A stretch of 7,019 nucleotides of DNA from Nitrososphaeraceae archaeon (GCA_021155845.1 JAJNBK010000214.1:1-7019); one strand, 5' to 3'. Positions 1 to 6,570 are shown, counted from the stretch's first letter. The notes: generated by a model from the letters alone, not told the origin. Numbers and translations: made by a program.

Positions 1-2
1 TC

Positions 3-185
3 CCATACTATGAGGAATTGATCTCTATGATCCCTATAGGACATAGCAGACCTAACATACCAGAATATCCTCAGATAGCTGATAATATAAAACAAGCAAT
101 AGATGAGGTTTACTTTGGTGTTAAGGAACCCAAGCAAGCACTAGAGGAAGCTGCTGCAAAGTCTGCGAAGGCTTTAGGATGGTAG
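3..185 (+). CDS. ABC transporter solute-binding protein, family 1 (C-terminal fragment)
   Basis: Only the last 60 residues are inside the window; the 5' part lies upstream. The fragment reads GHSRPNIPEYPQIADNIKQA near its start and ends with an alanine- and lysine-rich helix finishing AKALGW. A proline-containing loop with 'RP.IPEYP.I', followed by an amphipathic helix and a tail with 'P..ALEEAA', is typical of the C-terminal lobe of family 1 extracellular binding proteins (the UgpB/MalE type for sugars and glycerol phosphate). Such proteins sit outside the membrane, bind the substrate and deliver it to two permeases and an ATPase. The downstream gene is a decayed sensor, not a permease, so this may be the last gene of its transport operon or a lone binding protein. 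The ligand cannot be inferred. I see no clear terminator directly after the stop codon. Family is fairly certain; substrate is not. Confidence 0.8.
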   Translation, partial: PYYEELISMIPIGHSRPNIPEYPQIADNIKQAIDEVYFGVKEPKQALEEAAAKSAKALGW

Positions 186-251
186 CCTCCAACATATGAG
201 TCATTAAATTTGGGGAAAAACAAATTAGATACTTTACAACTCTCAATAAGT

Positions 252-650
252 ATGATGAGCTTATTTTCTGGAAAGGTTAGGGAAATAGGCATTATTTCTA
301 TAATTTCAATTATCCTATTTTAGTTTGGTTTATTATTTTATATCCAAAATATTACTCAAACCGACATCAAGGTCAGCCTCTTTGATCAACAAAAGCAACG
401 TCAGATAGAATCTACAAAGAGTCTTTCTGAACACATAGGTTCAGATCTCAATTTAGTTGTGTCTATGCTAGATGGCTTGGCAAACTTTTTTTATTTACAA
501 GATGACCTCTATAGCGATAACACCAAGAAATTGGTGGAAGAAAAATATAACTAATTTACTCTTGTTATAAATAGACTATTTGTTTTAGATAAGAATGATA
601 TTGTGACTACCAGTCTCCTTAATTTCATTAGTTTTACTATATTTTCCTGA
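252..650 (+). pseudogene. Decayed membrane sensor gene (N-terminal part of Cache-type histidine kinase)
   Basis: One reading frame from the paired ATG codons at 252 and 255 gives a recognisable sensor N-terminus, but it is broken by TAG at 321-323 and TAA at 552-554 and ends at TGA 648-650. It shows an isoleucine-rich membrane segment (GIISIISIILF, stop, FGLLFYIQNIT). An extracytoplasmic helix follows with QRQIESTKSLSEHIGSDLNL, then LDGLAN, LVEEKYN and NRLFVLDKNDIV. This order matches the membrane-proximal part of double-Cache sensor histidine kinases that are abundant in soil Thaumarchaeota. Homology appears to fade after about position 618. No second membrane helix, HAMP/PAS, HisKA or ATPase part is present downstream, so the gene is both interrupted and truncated. 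An AT-rich box near 222-231 lies about 26 bases before the first ATG and could be the old promoter. Kinase identity is inferred from the sensor half only. Confidence 0.75.
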
Positions 651-705
651 GGAGTCTCATAATGAGGAATTATGAATGCACTATATTCGTTCTTATTACT
701 AGTCA

Positions 706-939
706 CTATCTTTCCATTCCATCAAGTATATCTATAACTTTATTAATCAATGCATTTAACTTGGCTCGAGGGCGACCAATTTCAGTATTTATTCCAACAG
801 TACGTGTTAAGATTGAGAGTGTCCTTGGACACATTTTCTCATCTAACTTAATTTTTGCAATAGTTAAAACTATTTCTCTTGGGATGATGAGCTCGCCGTT
901 TCTTGAGTATGGGTTCCCACTGACTATAAACATGACCAT
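706..939 (-). CDS. Small unrecognised protein (77 aa)
   Basis: I do not recognise this product. The frame encodes 77 residues, begins MVMFIVSGNPYSRNGE, carries a basic centre (RTLSILTRTVG) and ends with a predicted helix containing RPRAKLNALINKVIDILDG. Residue composition is balanced and looks more protein-like than the overlapping plus-strand frame, which is why I prefer this strand. The frame stays open for seven codons upstream of the first ATG to a stop at 961-963, and a second ATG lies at 933. A TATA-like AATTTATATT (minus strand, 1010-1001) about 65 bases upstream could serve it with a leader, divergently from ilvC. It lies next to a sensor pseudogene and might itself be a remnant. The 'NP.S' start and the final helix faintly recall RusA-type nucleases, but I would not assign that. 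Confidence 0.35.
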   Translation of the reverse strand: MVMFIVSGNPYSRNGELIIPREIVLTIAKIKLDEKMCPRTLSILTRTVGINTEIGRPRAKLNALINKVIDILDGMER

Positions 940-1043
940 TAGTAGTAGGGAACCATAATTTCAAAAATACAACCACCGTGATGTTGTACCATAGCATGTT
1001 AATATAAATTGATATATCTACACCTTATTTTGAGATAATAGCG

Positions 1044-1053
1044 CATATATATA
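1044..1053 (+). promoter_or_regulatory. TATA box of ilvC, leaderless promoter
   Basis: CATATATATA is centred about 26 bases before the ATG at 1074. That is the spacing at which archaeal TBP/TFB would place the transcript start on or next to the start codon, so ilvC is probably transcribed without a leader. No Shine-Dalgarno-like sequence precedes the gene, which agrees. No operator or attenuator-like structure for branched-chain amino acid control is evident. Confidence 0.5.
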
Positions 1054-1073
1054 CCGATTTCTCATTCATGCTC

Positions 1074-2074
1074 ATGACCGCTAAAACGTGGCTTGATCAT
1101 GAAGTTAATCTTGGTTTAATTAAGGATGAAACTATTGCAGTAATAGGTTATGGTATTCAGGGTCGAGCGCAAGCCAATAATATGAAGGAGTCTGGTCTAA
1201 AGATAATAGTTGGTTTAAGAAAGAATGGAAATTCTTGGAAATTGGCTCAGAATGATGGTCATGAAGTAGTGGAGATTAGCGATGCGGCAGCTAGAGCTGA
1301 CATTATCCACATTTTAATTCCAGATATGGAACAGGCTAATACCTACAGAGAAGAGATATATCTCCTCACGTTAGAGAAAATAAAGCAATAAGCTTCTCCC
1401 ATGGAGCTGCTATTCATTGGCAGTGGATAGAACCACCAAAGAATATTGACGTCATAATGGTGGCACCTAAAGGACCAGGCCAACGGGTGCGCGAGTTATA
1501 TTCTGAGGGTTTTGGAACCCCATCATTAGTCGCAGTATTCCAAGATTATACTAAGACTGCATGGAATAGAGTATTGGCTATGGCTAAAGGAATCGGTAGC
1601 ACTAGACCAGGAGTAATTCAAACTACTTTTAAAGAAGAAGTTGAGACCGACTGGTTCGGAGAACAGGTCGACTTATGTGGAGGTGCTTCCGCATTGGTCA
1701 TGCATGCATTTGAAACCTTAGTGGAGGCAGGGTATCAACCAGAAGTTGCTTATTTTGAGTGTCTTCATGAATTAAAATTAATTGTCGATCTTATTCATAA
1801 ATATGGCATTACAGGAATGTATAATCGTGTTAGTGAAACTGCTAGATACGGGGGATTGACTAGGGGGCCCAAAATTATTGATAGAGATTCAAAAATAAAG
1901 ATGATAAATGTTCTTAAGGATATACAGTCAGGACAATTTGCAGAAGAGTGGGTCGGAATTTATAGAAAAGAAGGTAAAAATTCTTTTGCTCGATATATGA
2001 AAGAGATCGAAGACCATCCTTTAGAAAAAATAGGAAAAGATATACGCAAAATGATGTGGCCACATGAATCCTAA
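1074..2074 (+). pseudogene. ilvC: Ketol-acid reductoisomerase, frameshifted by a 2-base insertion
   Basis: IlvC catalyses the Mg2+- and NADPH-dependent isomeroreduction of acetolactate or acetohydroxybutyrate, the second common step of valine, isoleucine and leucine synthesis, in the cytoplasm. The first frame (to TAA at 1389-1391) carries the Rossmann motif GYGIQGRAQA near residues 25-34 and the cofactor loop GLRKNGNSWK. The second frame is open from 1340 and continues with SHGAAIHW, APKGPGQRVRE, the metal ligands in TDWFGEQ (D192, E196) and in YFECLHELK (E228, E232), and the substrate-binding RVSETARYGG (S253). Removing two bases from ATATAT at 1356-1361 joins the halves as REEI-SPHVRENKAISF and gives about 332 residues, normal for class I enzymes. 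ATG 1074 (MTAKTW) is preferred over ATG 1068 because of family N-termini and TATA spacing. No ilvB/ilvN neighbours are seen. The shift may be a real mutation or a sequencing error; all key residues are kept. Confidence 0.9.
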
Positions 2075-2872
2075 TTGATGGGTGTATATCTTATTAAATC
2101 AAGTTTCATCTTAGCCATAAATTCTTTAGATATGGACTAACCAATGAAATGCTCACGGATATCCTCTTATATCCTCTAAATCCCGATAGAAGAAAAACAA
2201 TATCAAAAACTGAATTAATAAATATTCATGATAAAGTAAGATAGTGTTCTTTGGCTAATGACTTCCATATTACTAGACGCTTGGTTTTGCACACAATTTG
2301 TTTGCGAGTTCTTCTTTATACTTGTCATCCTAAAGGAAACTCATTGAAGCAAGCAAGCAGAGACGAATTTGTTATATGTTTCTATGATGCAAGTATTCAA
2401 AACTGATATTGTACGCTGTCTTCACAGTATGGATATTAACAACATTTATTTGTAATTGGAAGGTCTATTATCGCTAGAGTTATTTGTAGGATATAAATAA
2501 TGAATTTTTAAGAATCTTCTCTTATGTATTACTACAGCCTGATACTGAATTTAGTTATAATATGTATCCCCCCTTCTTGACTACTTATATAACCAAAATA
2601 TTATTGTATTTCATAACAAAATCGCTGTATATAGCTTCAAAAATATACTTGAATGTCTCGGTGTTTATCAAAGCAATTAGAATTCTTATTATTTAGATAT
2701 GTGATATTGCAGAAGCTTTATTGTGTATAATGTGCTTAATATATCTCAATTTCGTCATTTAGTTATGGAGTCTGTTTATATCGACGATTGATGACAGTAC
2801 TATCGTTACCATTTTCAGAGGCTCATGAGTGTCAGACAATTACTATTAGAAATAAACCATGTATATAGATAG
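2075..2872. other. Long stretch without a recognisable gene
   Basis: About 800 bases, very AT-rich, with stops in all frames. The best open run is 2098-2244 (+), 48 codons to TAG, with an internal ATG at 2149 and a reasonable composition (YGLTNEMLTDILLYPLNPD, then a basic segment). I do not recognise it, and it may be chance or the end of a decayed gene. A 44-codon plus-strand frame at 2562-2696 is hydrophobic and unconvincing. I see no tRNA, no rRNA, no long inverted repeats and no repeat array. There is no obvious oligo-T terminator just after ilvC. Confidence 0.5.
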
Positions 2873-2880
2873 ATATTATA
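2873..2880 (+). promoter_or_regulatory. Possible TATA box before small membrane protein gene
   Basis: ATATTATA is centred about 25 bases before the ATG at 2901, the spacing of a leaderless archaeal promoter. The surroundings are so AT-rich that chance matches are likely; another TATA-like run (GTATATAG, 2861-2868) is slightly too far away. Confidence 0.3.
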
Positions 2881-2900
2881 ATAAAAAATAAAAGATTTTT

Positions 2901-3173
2901 ATGAGAAACAAAAACAAAAACAAAATGGAAAAAGATGTAAAGAAAATAAAAACTAAGAAAGAGAAACACAAGAAAAGAAGGTGGGACACAATATTAGTAG
3001 GAATTGGAATGGCAACCGCATTTGTTGTAGTAATTATGAAACTAACCGGCTATTGGCCTTGTGAGATAATTCTCTCTCTACAAATAGAGCAGATATCGTG
3101 TGATAAGTCTATTCAAGAGAATGTTAGTTCGATAGCAAATTGGTTCCAGAATACTCTCTTTTACCGCTTCTAA
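2901..3173 (+). CDS. Small lysine-rich single-pass membrane protein (90 aa), function unknown
   Basis: I do not recognise a family. The first 27 residues are strongly basic (MRNKNKNKMEKDVKKIK, then KKEKHKKRRW). One membrane segment follows at about residues 30-50 (TILVGIGMATAFVVVIMKL). After it comes a tail of about 40 residues with two cysteines (54 and 67) and aromatic residues at the end. By the positive-inside rule the lysine-rich part should be cytoplasmic and the cysteine-containing tail outside, where a disulfide is conceivable. A second ATG at 2925 (MEKDVKK) is an alternative start; 2901 is preferred for its TATA-like box. The last 50 bases overlap the 3' end of the ATP-grasp gene on the opposite strand. 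The basic-then-hydrophobic layout argues for a real protein, but the composition could also arise from A-rich DNA. Confidence 0.5.
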   Translation: MRNKNKNKMEKDVKKIKTKKEKHKKRRWDTILVGIGMATAFVVVIMKLTGYWPCEIILSLQIEQISCDKSIQENVSSIANWFQNTLFYRF

Positions 3174-4098
3174 GCACGATCTCTTCAAAGTATCGAATTA
3201 ATGTGATCTCGGAAACTGTGGGTTTAACAATATCTTTTCCATTTAACATATCAATAATCATTGAAGGAAAATTTGCTCCAGCTAAAGTTGTAAAAATTGT
3301 TCCGCCTCCAAACCTTGGATTTATTTCAATCATCTTAAGAATACCTTCTGCTGATTCTTTCATCTGAATACAGCATGGACCTCTAATTCCTACATGTTTT
3401 GCAATATTCATACACTCTCTTTCAGTATTTGGATCTTTTACGATCCTTCCTTTGGTAGAAACGCCAGCCTTAGTTTGTATTCGCAATCTAGGAACGGCCA
3501 TTATTGGTTCTTTATTCATATCAGATAGTACATCTATTGTAAATTCGTTACCTGGCAGATATTCTTGAAATATCATTTCATCAAATTTTGAGGTTACATA
3601 TCTGAGATCCAATTCGTCTTCAATTTTAATAACATTTTTGCTACCTTTTCCAAACCGTGGTTTTCCAATGACGGGAAATGCTCTGATCCTATCTGGCTGC
3701 ATAGTCGTGAAGGGAAGTTCAAAACAATTAGAAAGGGTTTCGTAAGTCGACATCTTATCACGACAAATCTCAAGGTTATGTCTGTCGCTTACAACTGCTT
3801 GCACTCCCATCTCTGCTAGTTTCTTACGATTTTCGCTATATGGATAAATATCGAATCCCGAAGTCGGCAAGAGTACTTCAACGTTATATTCTTTTATAAT
3901 TTCAAATAGTCTGTCTATAAAAGAGTTATCCTCCGCTTCAGGCATTTCTTCACCACTATCAGCCATGAAAAATCCAGCAGACAAAGGACTTGAATCTGTA
4001 GCAATAATTTTTCCCTTAAAGTTAGCCATCCTTAAAGACTTGATTGCGTTTATACCTGCAGGAGCTGAAGCACCTGGGATGAGAACGACCGATATCAT
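3124..4098 (-). CDS. ATP-grasp ligase, CarB-like, substrate unknown (324 aa)
   Basis: This is a cytoplasmic ATP-grasp enzyme of the kind that activates a carboxylate as an acylphosphate and joins it to an amine or thiol. From the ATG at 4098, a Rossmann-like pre-ATP-grasp domain starts MISVVLIPGASAPAGINAIK (glycine loop near residues 8-15). The ATP-grasp domain has the nucleotide lysine and glycine loop GKPRFGKGSKNV (about 145-156), the adenine-contacting QEYLPGNEFTIDV (178-190) and the magnesium-binding EINPRFGGG (258-266), all intact. It resembles one half of carbamoyl-phosphate synthase large subunit and stand-alone CarB/PylC-like ligases. It is far too short for CarB and has no glutaminase partner here. 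The frame is open to an ATG at 4164 (346 aa), but the extra 22 residues precede the usual first strand, and a TATA-like box lies 29 bases before 4098. It is divergent from the PHP gene and overlaps the small membrane protein gene by 50 bases. Confidence 0.85.
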   Translation of the reverse strand: MISVVLIPGASAPAGINAIKSLRMANFKGKIIATDSSPLSAGFFMADSGEEMPEAEDNSFIDRLFEIIKEYNVEVLLPTSGFDIYPYSENRKKLAEMGVQAVVSDRHNLEICRDKMSTYETLSNCFELPFTTMQPDRIRAFPVIGKPRFGKGSKNVIKIEDELDLRYVTSKFDEMIFQEYLPGNEFTIDVLSDMNKEPIMAVPRLRIQTKAGVSTKGRIVKDPNTERECMNIAKHVGIRGPCCIQMKESAEGILKMIEINPRFGGGTIFTTLAGANFPSMIIDMLNGKDIVKPTVSEITLIRYFEEIVLRSGKREYSGTNLLSN

Positions 4099-4218
4099 TA
4101 CCTTAGGCAAAGTACACAACCAATACTTAAATTGATTATAATTGGATAGCTTATATGCATTCATTCTTTCCTAATCGTAAAGTTGAAATTTTACTAGTAG
4201 AAATTCAATAATATACTT
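4099..4218. promoter_or_regulatory. Shared divergent control region of ATP-grasp and PHP genes
   Basis: The 120 bases between the preferred starts must drive both genes. On the minus strand, TTTAAGTA (4131-4124) is centred 29 bases before ATG 4098, consistent with a leaderless ATP-grasp transcript. A second AT-rich box around 4207-4216 could, on the minus strand, start a transcript near 4185. That transcript would carry AGGAAAG just before the alternative ATG at 4164. For the PHP gene, the weak AAATTTTAC at 4187-4195 sits about 27 bases before TTG 4219. No clear operator palindrome is visible. Confidence 0.4.
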
Positions 4219-4842
4219 TTGAACCTCAAGGAAGATTATCATGTCCACTGCAATTATAACGATCATTCTGCATCGGATCTTACAATAAGAAACGTCATAA
4301 GGCATGCAGAAAGAATTGGCTTAGAGACTCTTGCTTTTACTGAGCACGTTAGAAAAAATTCAAAATGGATTTCTAAGTATCTTAAGGAGTTAGATTTTTA
4401 CGATAATAATTCTACTATGAAAATCCTCCATGGCTTTGAAGCAAAGATCCTTGAGGATGGTTCAATAGATTGTCCTGCACAATACAGTAAAGATTATTTC
4501 CTGATAGCTAGTTTTCATACTAAATACAATAGCAAAAAAATTTGGATAAATGCACTTGAAAAAGCGATTGAAAATCCTGACGTCAACGTTATAGGACATA
4601 TAGCACCAGAATCCTCATTTACGCTTGAGAATAGAGAAGTTGATCAGTTGGCTTCTCTGATGGTAAAAAATAAAAAGATCGTTGAACTTAATGCTAAGTA
4701 TCATAGGCCTCCAGATGATTGGCTGGTTATATTCAAGAAAAAAGGTGTTAAATTACATCTGGGAAGTGATGCGCACAGCCTGGAAGAGATAGGGCAGTAT
4801 CAAAAAATTTCGGATCTTATTTTTCTTGTTGATTCTTTGTAG
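4219..4842 (+). CDS. PHP-domain metallohydrolase, HisK/PolX-type phosphoesterase (207 aa)
   Basis: This is a stand-alone PHP domain, a TIM-like barrel that uses two or three metal ions to hydrolyse phosphoesters, as in histidinol phosphatase and the PolX C-terminus. The metal-binding set appears complete in order: DYHVH (H8, H10), FTEH (E42, H43), GFEAKI (E74), SFH (H100), IGHIAP (H127) and GSDAH (D184, H186). The length of 207 residues is normal to slightly short for the domain and leaves no room for a polymerase part. The frame opens at 4201 after a stop, with no ATG before the HxH motif, so the start is probably TTG at 4219, giving MNLKEDYHVH. No Shine-Dalgarno is seen; transcription may be leaderless. 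Its divergent ATP-grasp neighbour hints at a joint small-molecule pathway. It could be a histidinol phosphatase, but no his genes are nearby, so the substrate stays open. Confidence 0.85.
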   Translation: MNLKEDYHVHCNYNDHSASDLTIRNVIRHAERIGLETLAFTEHVRKNSKWISKYLKELDFYDNNSTMKILHGFEAKILEDGSIDCPAQYSKDYFLIASFHTKYNSKKIWINALEKAIENPDVNVIGHIAPESSFTLENREVDQLASLMVKNKKIVELNAKYHRPPDDWLVIFKKKGVKLHLGSDAHSLEEIGQYQKISDLIFLVDSL

Positions 4843-5079
4843 AATTTCTGATATATAATTTTGATAGATTTAATGTTGTAAAATGTATACAAATGCTTTT
4901 CTTATTCGGATATAGTTAATATAGTAATGCGTTTGGATATCAGTTCTGTTAACTTAATTACTCTTTATTATAATTATCAATCGACAGTTTGTAAGATTAT
5001 GACTTTACATATCTGTTGAAATAATTAGGGTAGGATCTGATAACCTACTATGTCAAAGGATTGATTTAATTGCCTATAC

Positions 5080-5129
5080 ATTATCCACATCAAGTAAACG
5101 GATAATAATAATAGCTCTTAATTTTTTTT
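5080..5129 (+). terminator. Hairpin followed by oligo-T, possible terminator
   Basis: ATTATCC (5080-5086) pairs with GGATAAT (5100-5106) across a 13-base loop, and eight Ts follow at 5122-5129. Archaeal RNA polymerase terminates mainly at oligo-T tracts, so the T run is the stronger part of the signal. It lies about 240 bases after the PHP stop codon, which is far for a terminator of that gene, and the stem is AT-rich and weak. Confidence 0.3.
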
Positions 5130-5299
5130 ATGAATCCCAAAAATATGCAAGTAATGTCATTCACATTGTACAAGAAATCTGTTAATTCTTCATCATTTAA
5201 CCTTGCGCATCTGCCTTTAATTGATTCACATAACCCAGCATCATTATCCTCCTTGCTGGGGGTTAACTTGTATATTACTCTCTGGATGAAATGACATTT
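5090..5299 (-). pseudogene. Open frame of 69 codons without ATG, possible gene remnant
   Basis: This minus-strand frame is open between stops at 5302-5300 and 5092-5090. Its middle looks like ordinary soluble protein (LTPSKEDNDAGLCESIKGR, then CARLNDEELTDFLYNV). It contains no ATG, and its only GTG comes late, so it can hardly be a complete gene as it stands. It could be the tail of a decayed gene whose start lay at higher coordinates. I recognise no family, and the ending with four tyrosines reflects a TAA/TAT repeat. Both nearby hairpins overlap it, so at most one of these readings is likely to be functional. Confidence 0.2.
5231..5265. repeat. Inverted repeat (hairpin) with GC-rich stem
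   Basis: TAACCCAGCA at 5231-5240 faces TGCTGGGGGTTA at 5254-5265. This gives seven perfect pairs (CCCAGCA/TGCTGGG) and, beyond a two-G bulge, three further pairs, around a 13-base loop. It stands out from an AT-rich background. It has no oligo-T on either side, so it is not an obvious terminator; a protein-binding site or chance are alternatives. Confidence 0.35.
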
Positions 5300-5402
5300 C
5301 TACTGCAATGACTAATTTGACTTTAGTCTATTCGTTCACTGCTTTTTGATAGTATCTGATAATAATCGATAACGTGAAGAAGGAGATTATTGTTATCCAA
5401 TT

Positions 5403-6028
5403 TCATATGATTTTCCTGTAACATTTAAGGATTGCATTTAATACTGTTTCAATGTTTTCTCCTTTCTGATAAATTTGTCTATAAATGGCTAGACGAGAGT
5501 CATTATACATTTTGCATAATTTTCCTACAACCGATGAATTAGAAACCATCGTCAAACCTATAATTTTCATATGGATAAATATTAATGGTATTTGTATTAA
5601 GAGATGCGACAGTGGGATCAGAGTATGGATTACTATCATTAGTATGTGGAAAGTATATTGTGGCTTTACTGGTAAAATTCTCCAATTAATTTTATATCTT
5701 CTATAAATTTGCATAACAGCATTAGAAATTCAAAGAGAAGCTTCGATATTTTATAATATATATATCTATGACTGAAAACAATAACGACATGTGGTTGAAG
5801 CTCTCTGAGCGGCAGTAAAAACAGCAATTTCGATTTGATTTCTCTACGGGTTTGTTGTGTATTGTGGCTCATAGGCTCTCTTATTCCATGATAGTATCCG
5901 TATATGTGATGTTCTACATTATAACGCCTCTTAGAAGACGATCCACAATTTAGATAATGCCGTATTGTATTCATAAAATTATTGTATCTCCGAACTATGG
6001 TTACTCGGGAGCTTCTATCTGTAATCAA
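5403..6028 (-). pseudogene. Probable decayed gene in shifting minus-strand frames, family unknown
   Basis: No family is recognised. Three overlapping minus-strand frames give protein-like text in turn, as expected if one gene has suffered frameshifts. The first runs from 6028 with NTIRHYLNCGSSSKRRYNVE down to KFIEDIKLIGEF near 5680. A second frame then reads TSKATIYFPHTNDSNPYSD and stays open to about 5550. A third gives 55 residues from ATG 5570 to the stop at 5403, including MVSNSSVVGKLCKMYNDSR and YRQIYQKGENIETVLNAI. The last part has the most convincing composition and may be the end of the original product. The alternation could be chance in AT-rich DNA. Confidence 0.25.
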
Positions 6029-6112
6029 ACATTCGATCTAATTAGTAGAACATACAATTTAGAATATTTCTCTATAAGAAAACAAATTGATTTATCTAGT
6101 ATTAGAATTGTT

Positions 6113-6129
6113 CTGGTTTCAAAAACCAG
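6113..6129. repeat. Perfect 7-bp hairpin with 3-base loop
   Basis: CTGGTTT (6113-6119) and AAACCAG (6123-6129) are exact reverse complements separated by CAA. The short loop and perfect stem could fold in RNA from either strand. No oligo-T follows on either strand, so a terminator role is doubtful. Confidence 0.35.
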
Positions 6130-6230
6130 TAGTTAAGGTTTAAATGATAATCAATGCCATTTCTGGATACAAACAATGTTATCTTTATTATGAAATATTA
6201 TAACATGTCTTCTTGCTTTGTAAAGTAACG

Positions 6231-6338
6231 TTACTCTCTGCCATTATATTCTATTTCTACCAGCGGAAGGTATACCCGAAAAATTGCTAATACTAATAAT
6301 ATTAAATAATTTTTTCTTCGGCCTATTTTTGGCTGCAT
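6231..6338 (-). CDS. Possible 35-residue membrane peptide
   Basis: From ATG 6338 the minus strand encodes a peptide that begins with a basic segment (MQPKIGRRKNY). A hydrophobic run (LILLVLAIFRVYLPLV) follows, and the peptide ends EIEYNGRE. This is the layout of a small single-pass membrane peptide, or of the N-terminus of a lost membrane protein. AT-rich sequence (TTAAATTGATATAA) lies about 10-23 bases upstream, slightly close for a leaderless promoter. The frame is short enough to be chance. Confidence 0.2.
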   Translation of the reverse strand: MQPKIGRRKNYLILLVLAIFRVYLPLVEIEYNGRE

Positions 6339-6564
6339 TTGAAGGGCTTATATCAATTTAACATTATTCCTACTTCCTCAGATTTTTTATGAGAGCTTTT
6401 CTCTTCATGTTACCTTCTTTGCTCTTCTTTTTTTGATATAATCAATATTTTGAGGATAGTAACAGATTGTGGTGTTTGTATATGTTTTGCTGTAGATTGG
6501 AACTATGTAGACATTCAGCTAATCGCTTATTTCTGATTAAAATGATGTATCTAACTAAAGATAA

Positions 6565-6570
6565 CAAAAA
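6565..6570 (-). terminator. Oligo-T directly after the permease gene
   Basis: On the minus strand the permease stop codon is followed at once by TTTTTG and then TTATCTTTAG. A T-rich stretch just past the stop fits intrinsic termination by archaeal RNA polymerase and suggests that the permease is the last gene of its transcript. There is no hairpin. Confidence 0.35.

Larger units (their letters stand above)
4843..5402. other. Intergenic region with hairpins and a possible gene remnant
   Basis: No intact gene is seen in these 560 bases. They hold a hairpin followed by an eight-T run, a second GC-richer hairpin and a 69-codon open frame on the minus strand without an ATG, each listed separately. 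Another small inverted repeat, GTAGG/CCTAC with a nine-base loop, lies near 5031-5050. No tRNA-like fold or repeat array is visible. Confidence 0.5.
6029..6570. other. Stretch of about 540 bases without a recognisable gene
   Basis: The stretch is AT-rich with several T runs on the plus strand (for example 6428-6434). It contains one perfect short hairpin (6113-6129) and one 35-codon minus-strand frame with a membrane segment (6231-6338), listed separately. A further 18-codon minus-strand frame starts at 6244. No RNA gene, insertion sequence end or direct-repeat array was found by eye. Confidence 0.5.

Noticed and set aside
662..958. Plus-strand 98-codon frame as a gene
   Set aside because: It overlaps the minus-strand frame at 706-939, which has the more protein-like composition. 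The plus-strand product is a serine/isoleucine-rich string with no recognisable motif. The choice of strand is not certain.
1457..2074. Separate gene starting at ATG 1457
   Set aside because: The product is the C-terminal two thirds of ketol-acid reductoisomerase. The same frame continues upstream to the frameshift with conserved enzyme sequence, so ATG 1457 is internal.
2345..2362. AAGC tandem repeat
   Set aside because: Only three to four units; too short to be a meaningful repeat array.
2562..2696. 44-residue plus-strand frame starting with ATG
   Set aside because: It is short, hydrophobic in an unpatterned way, without a well-placed promoter, and lies in very AT-rich DNA.
3140..3367. 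Plus-strand frame of 75 codons
   Set aside because: It lies antisense inside the well-supported ATP-grasp gene and has no features of its own.
5485..5706. Plus-strand frame of 73 codons
   Set aside because: It overlaps more protein-like minus-strand text and reads as an isoleucine-rich shadow of AT-rich DNA.
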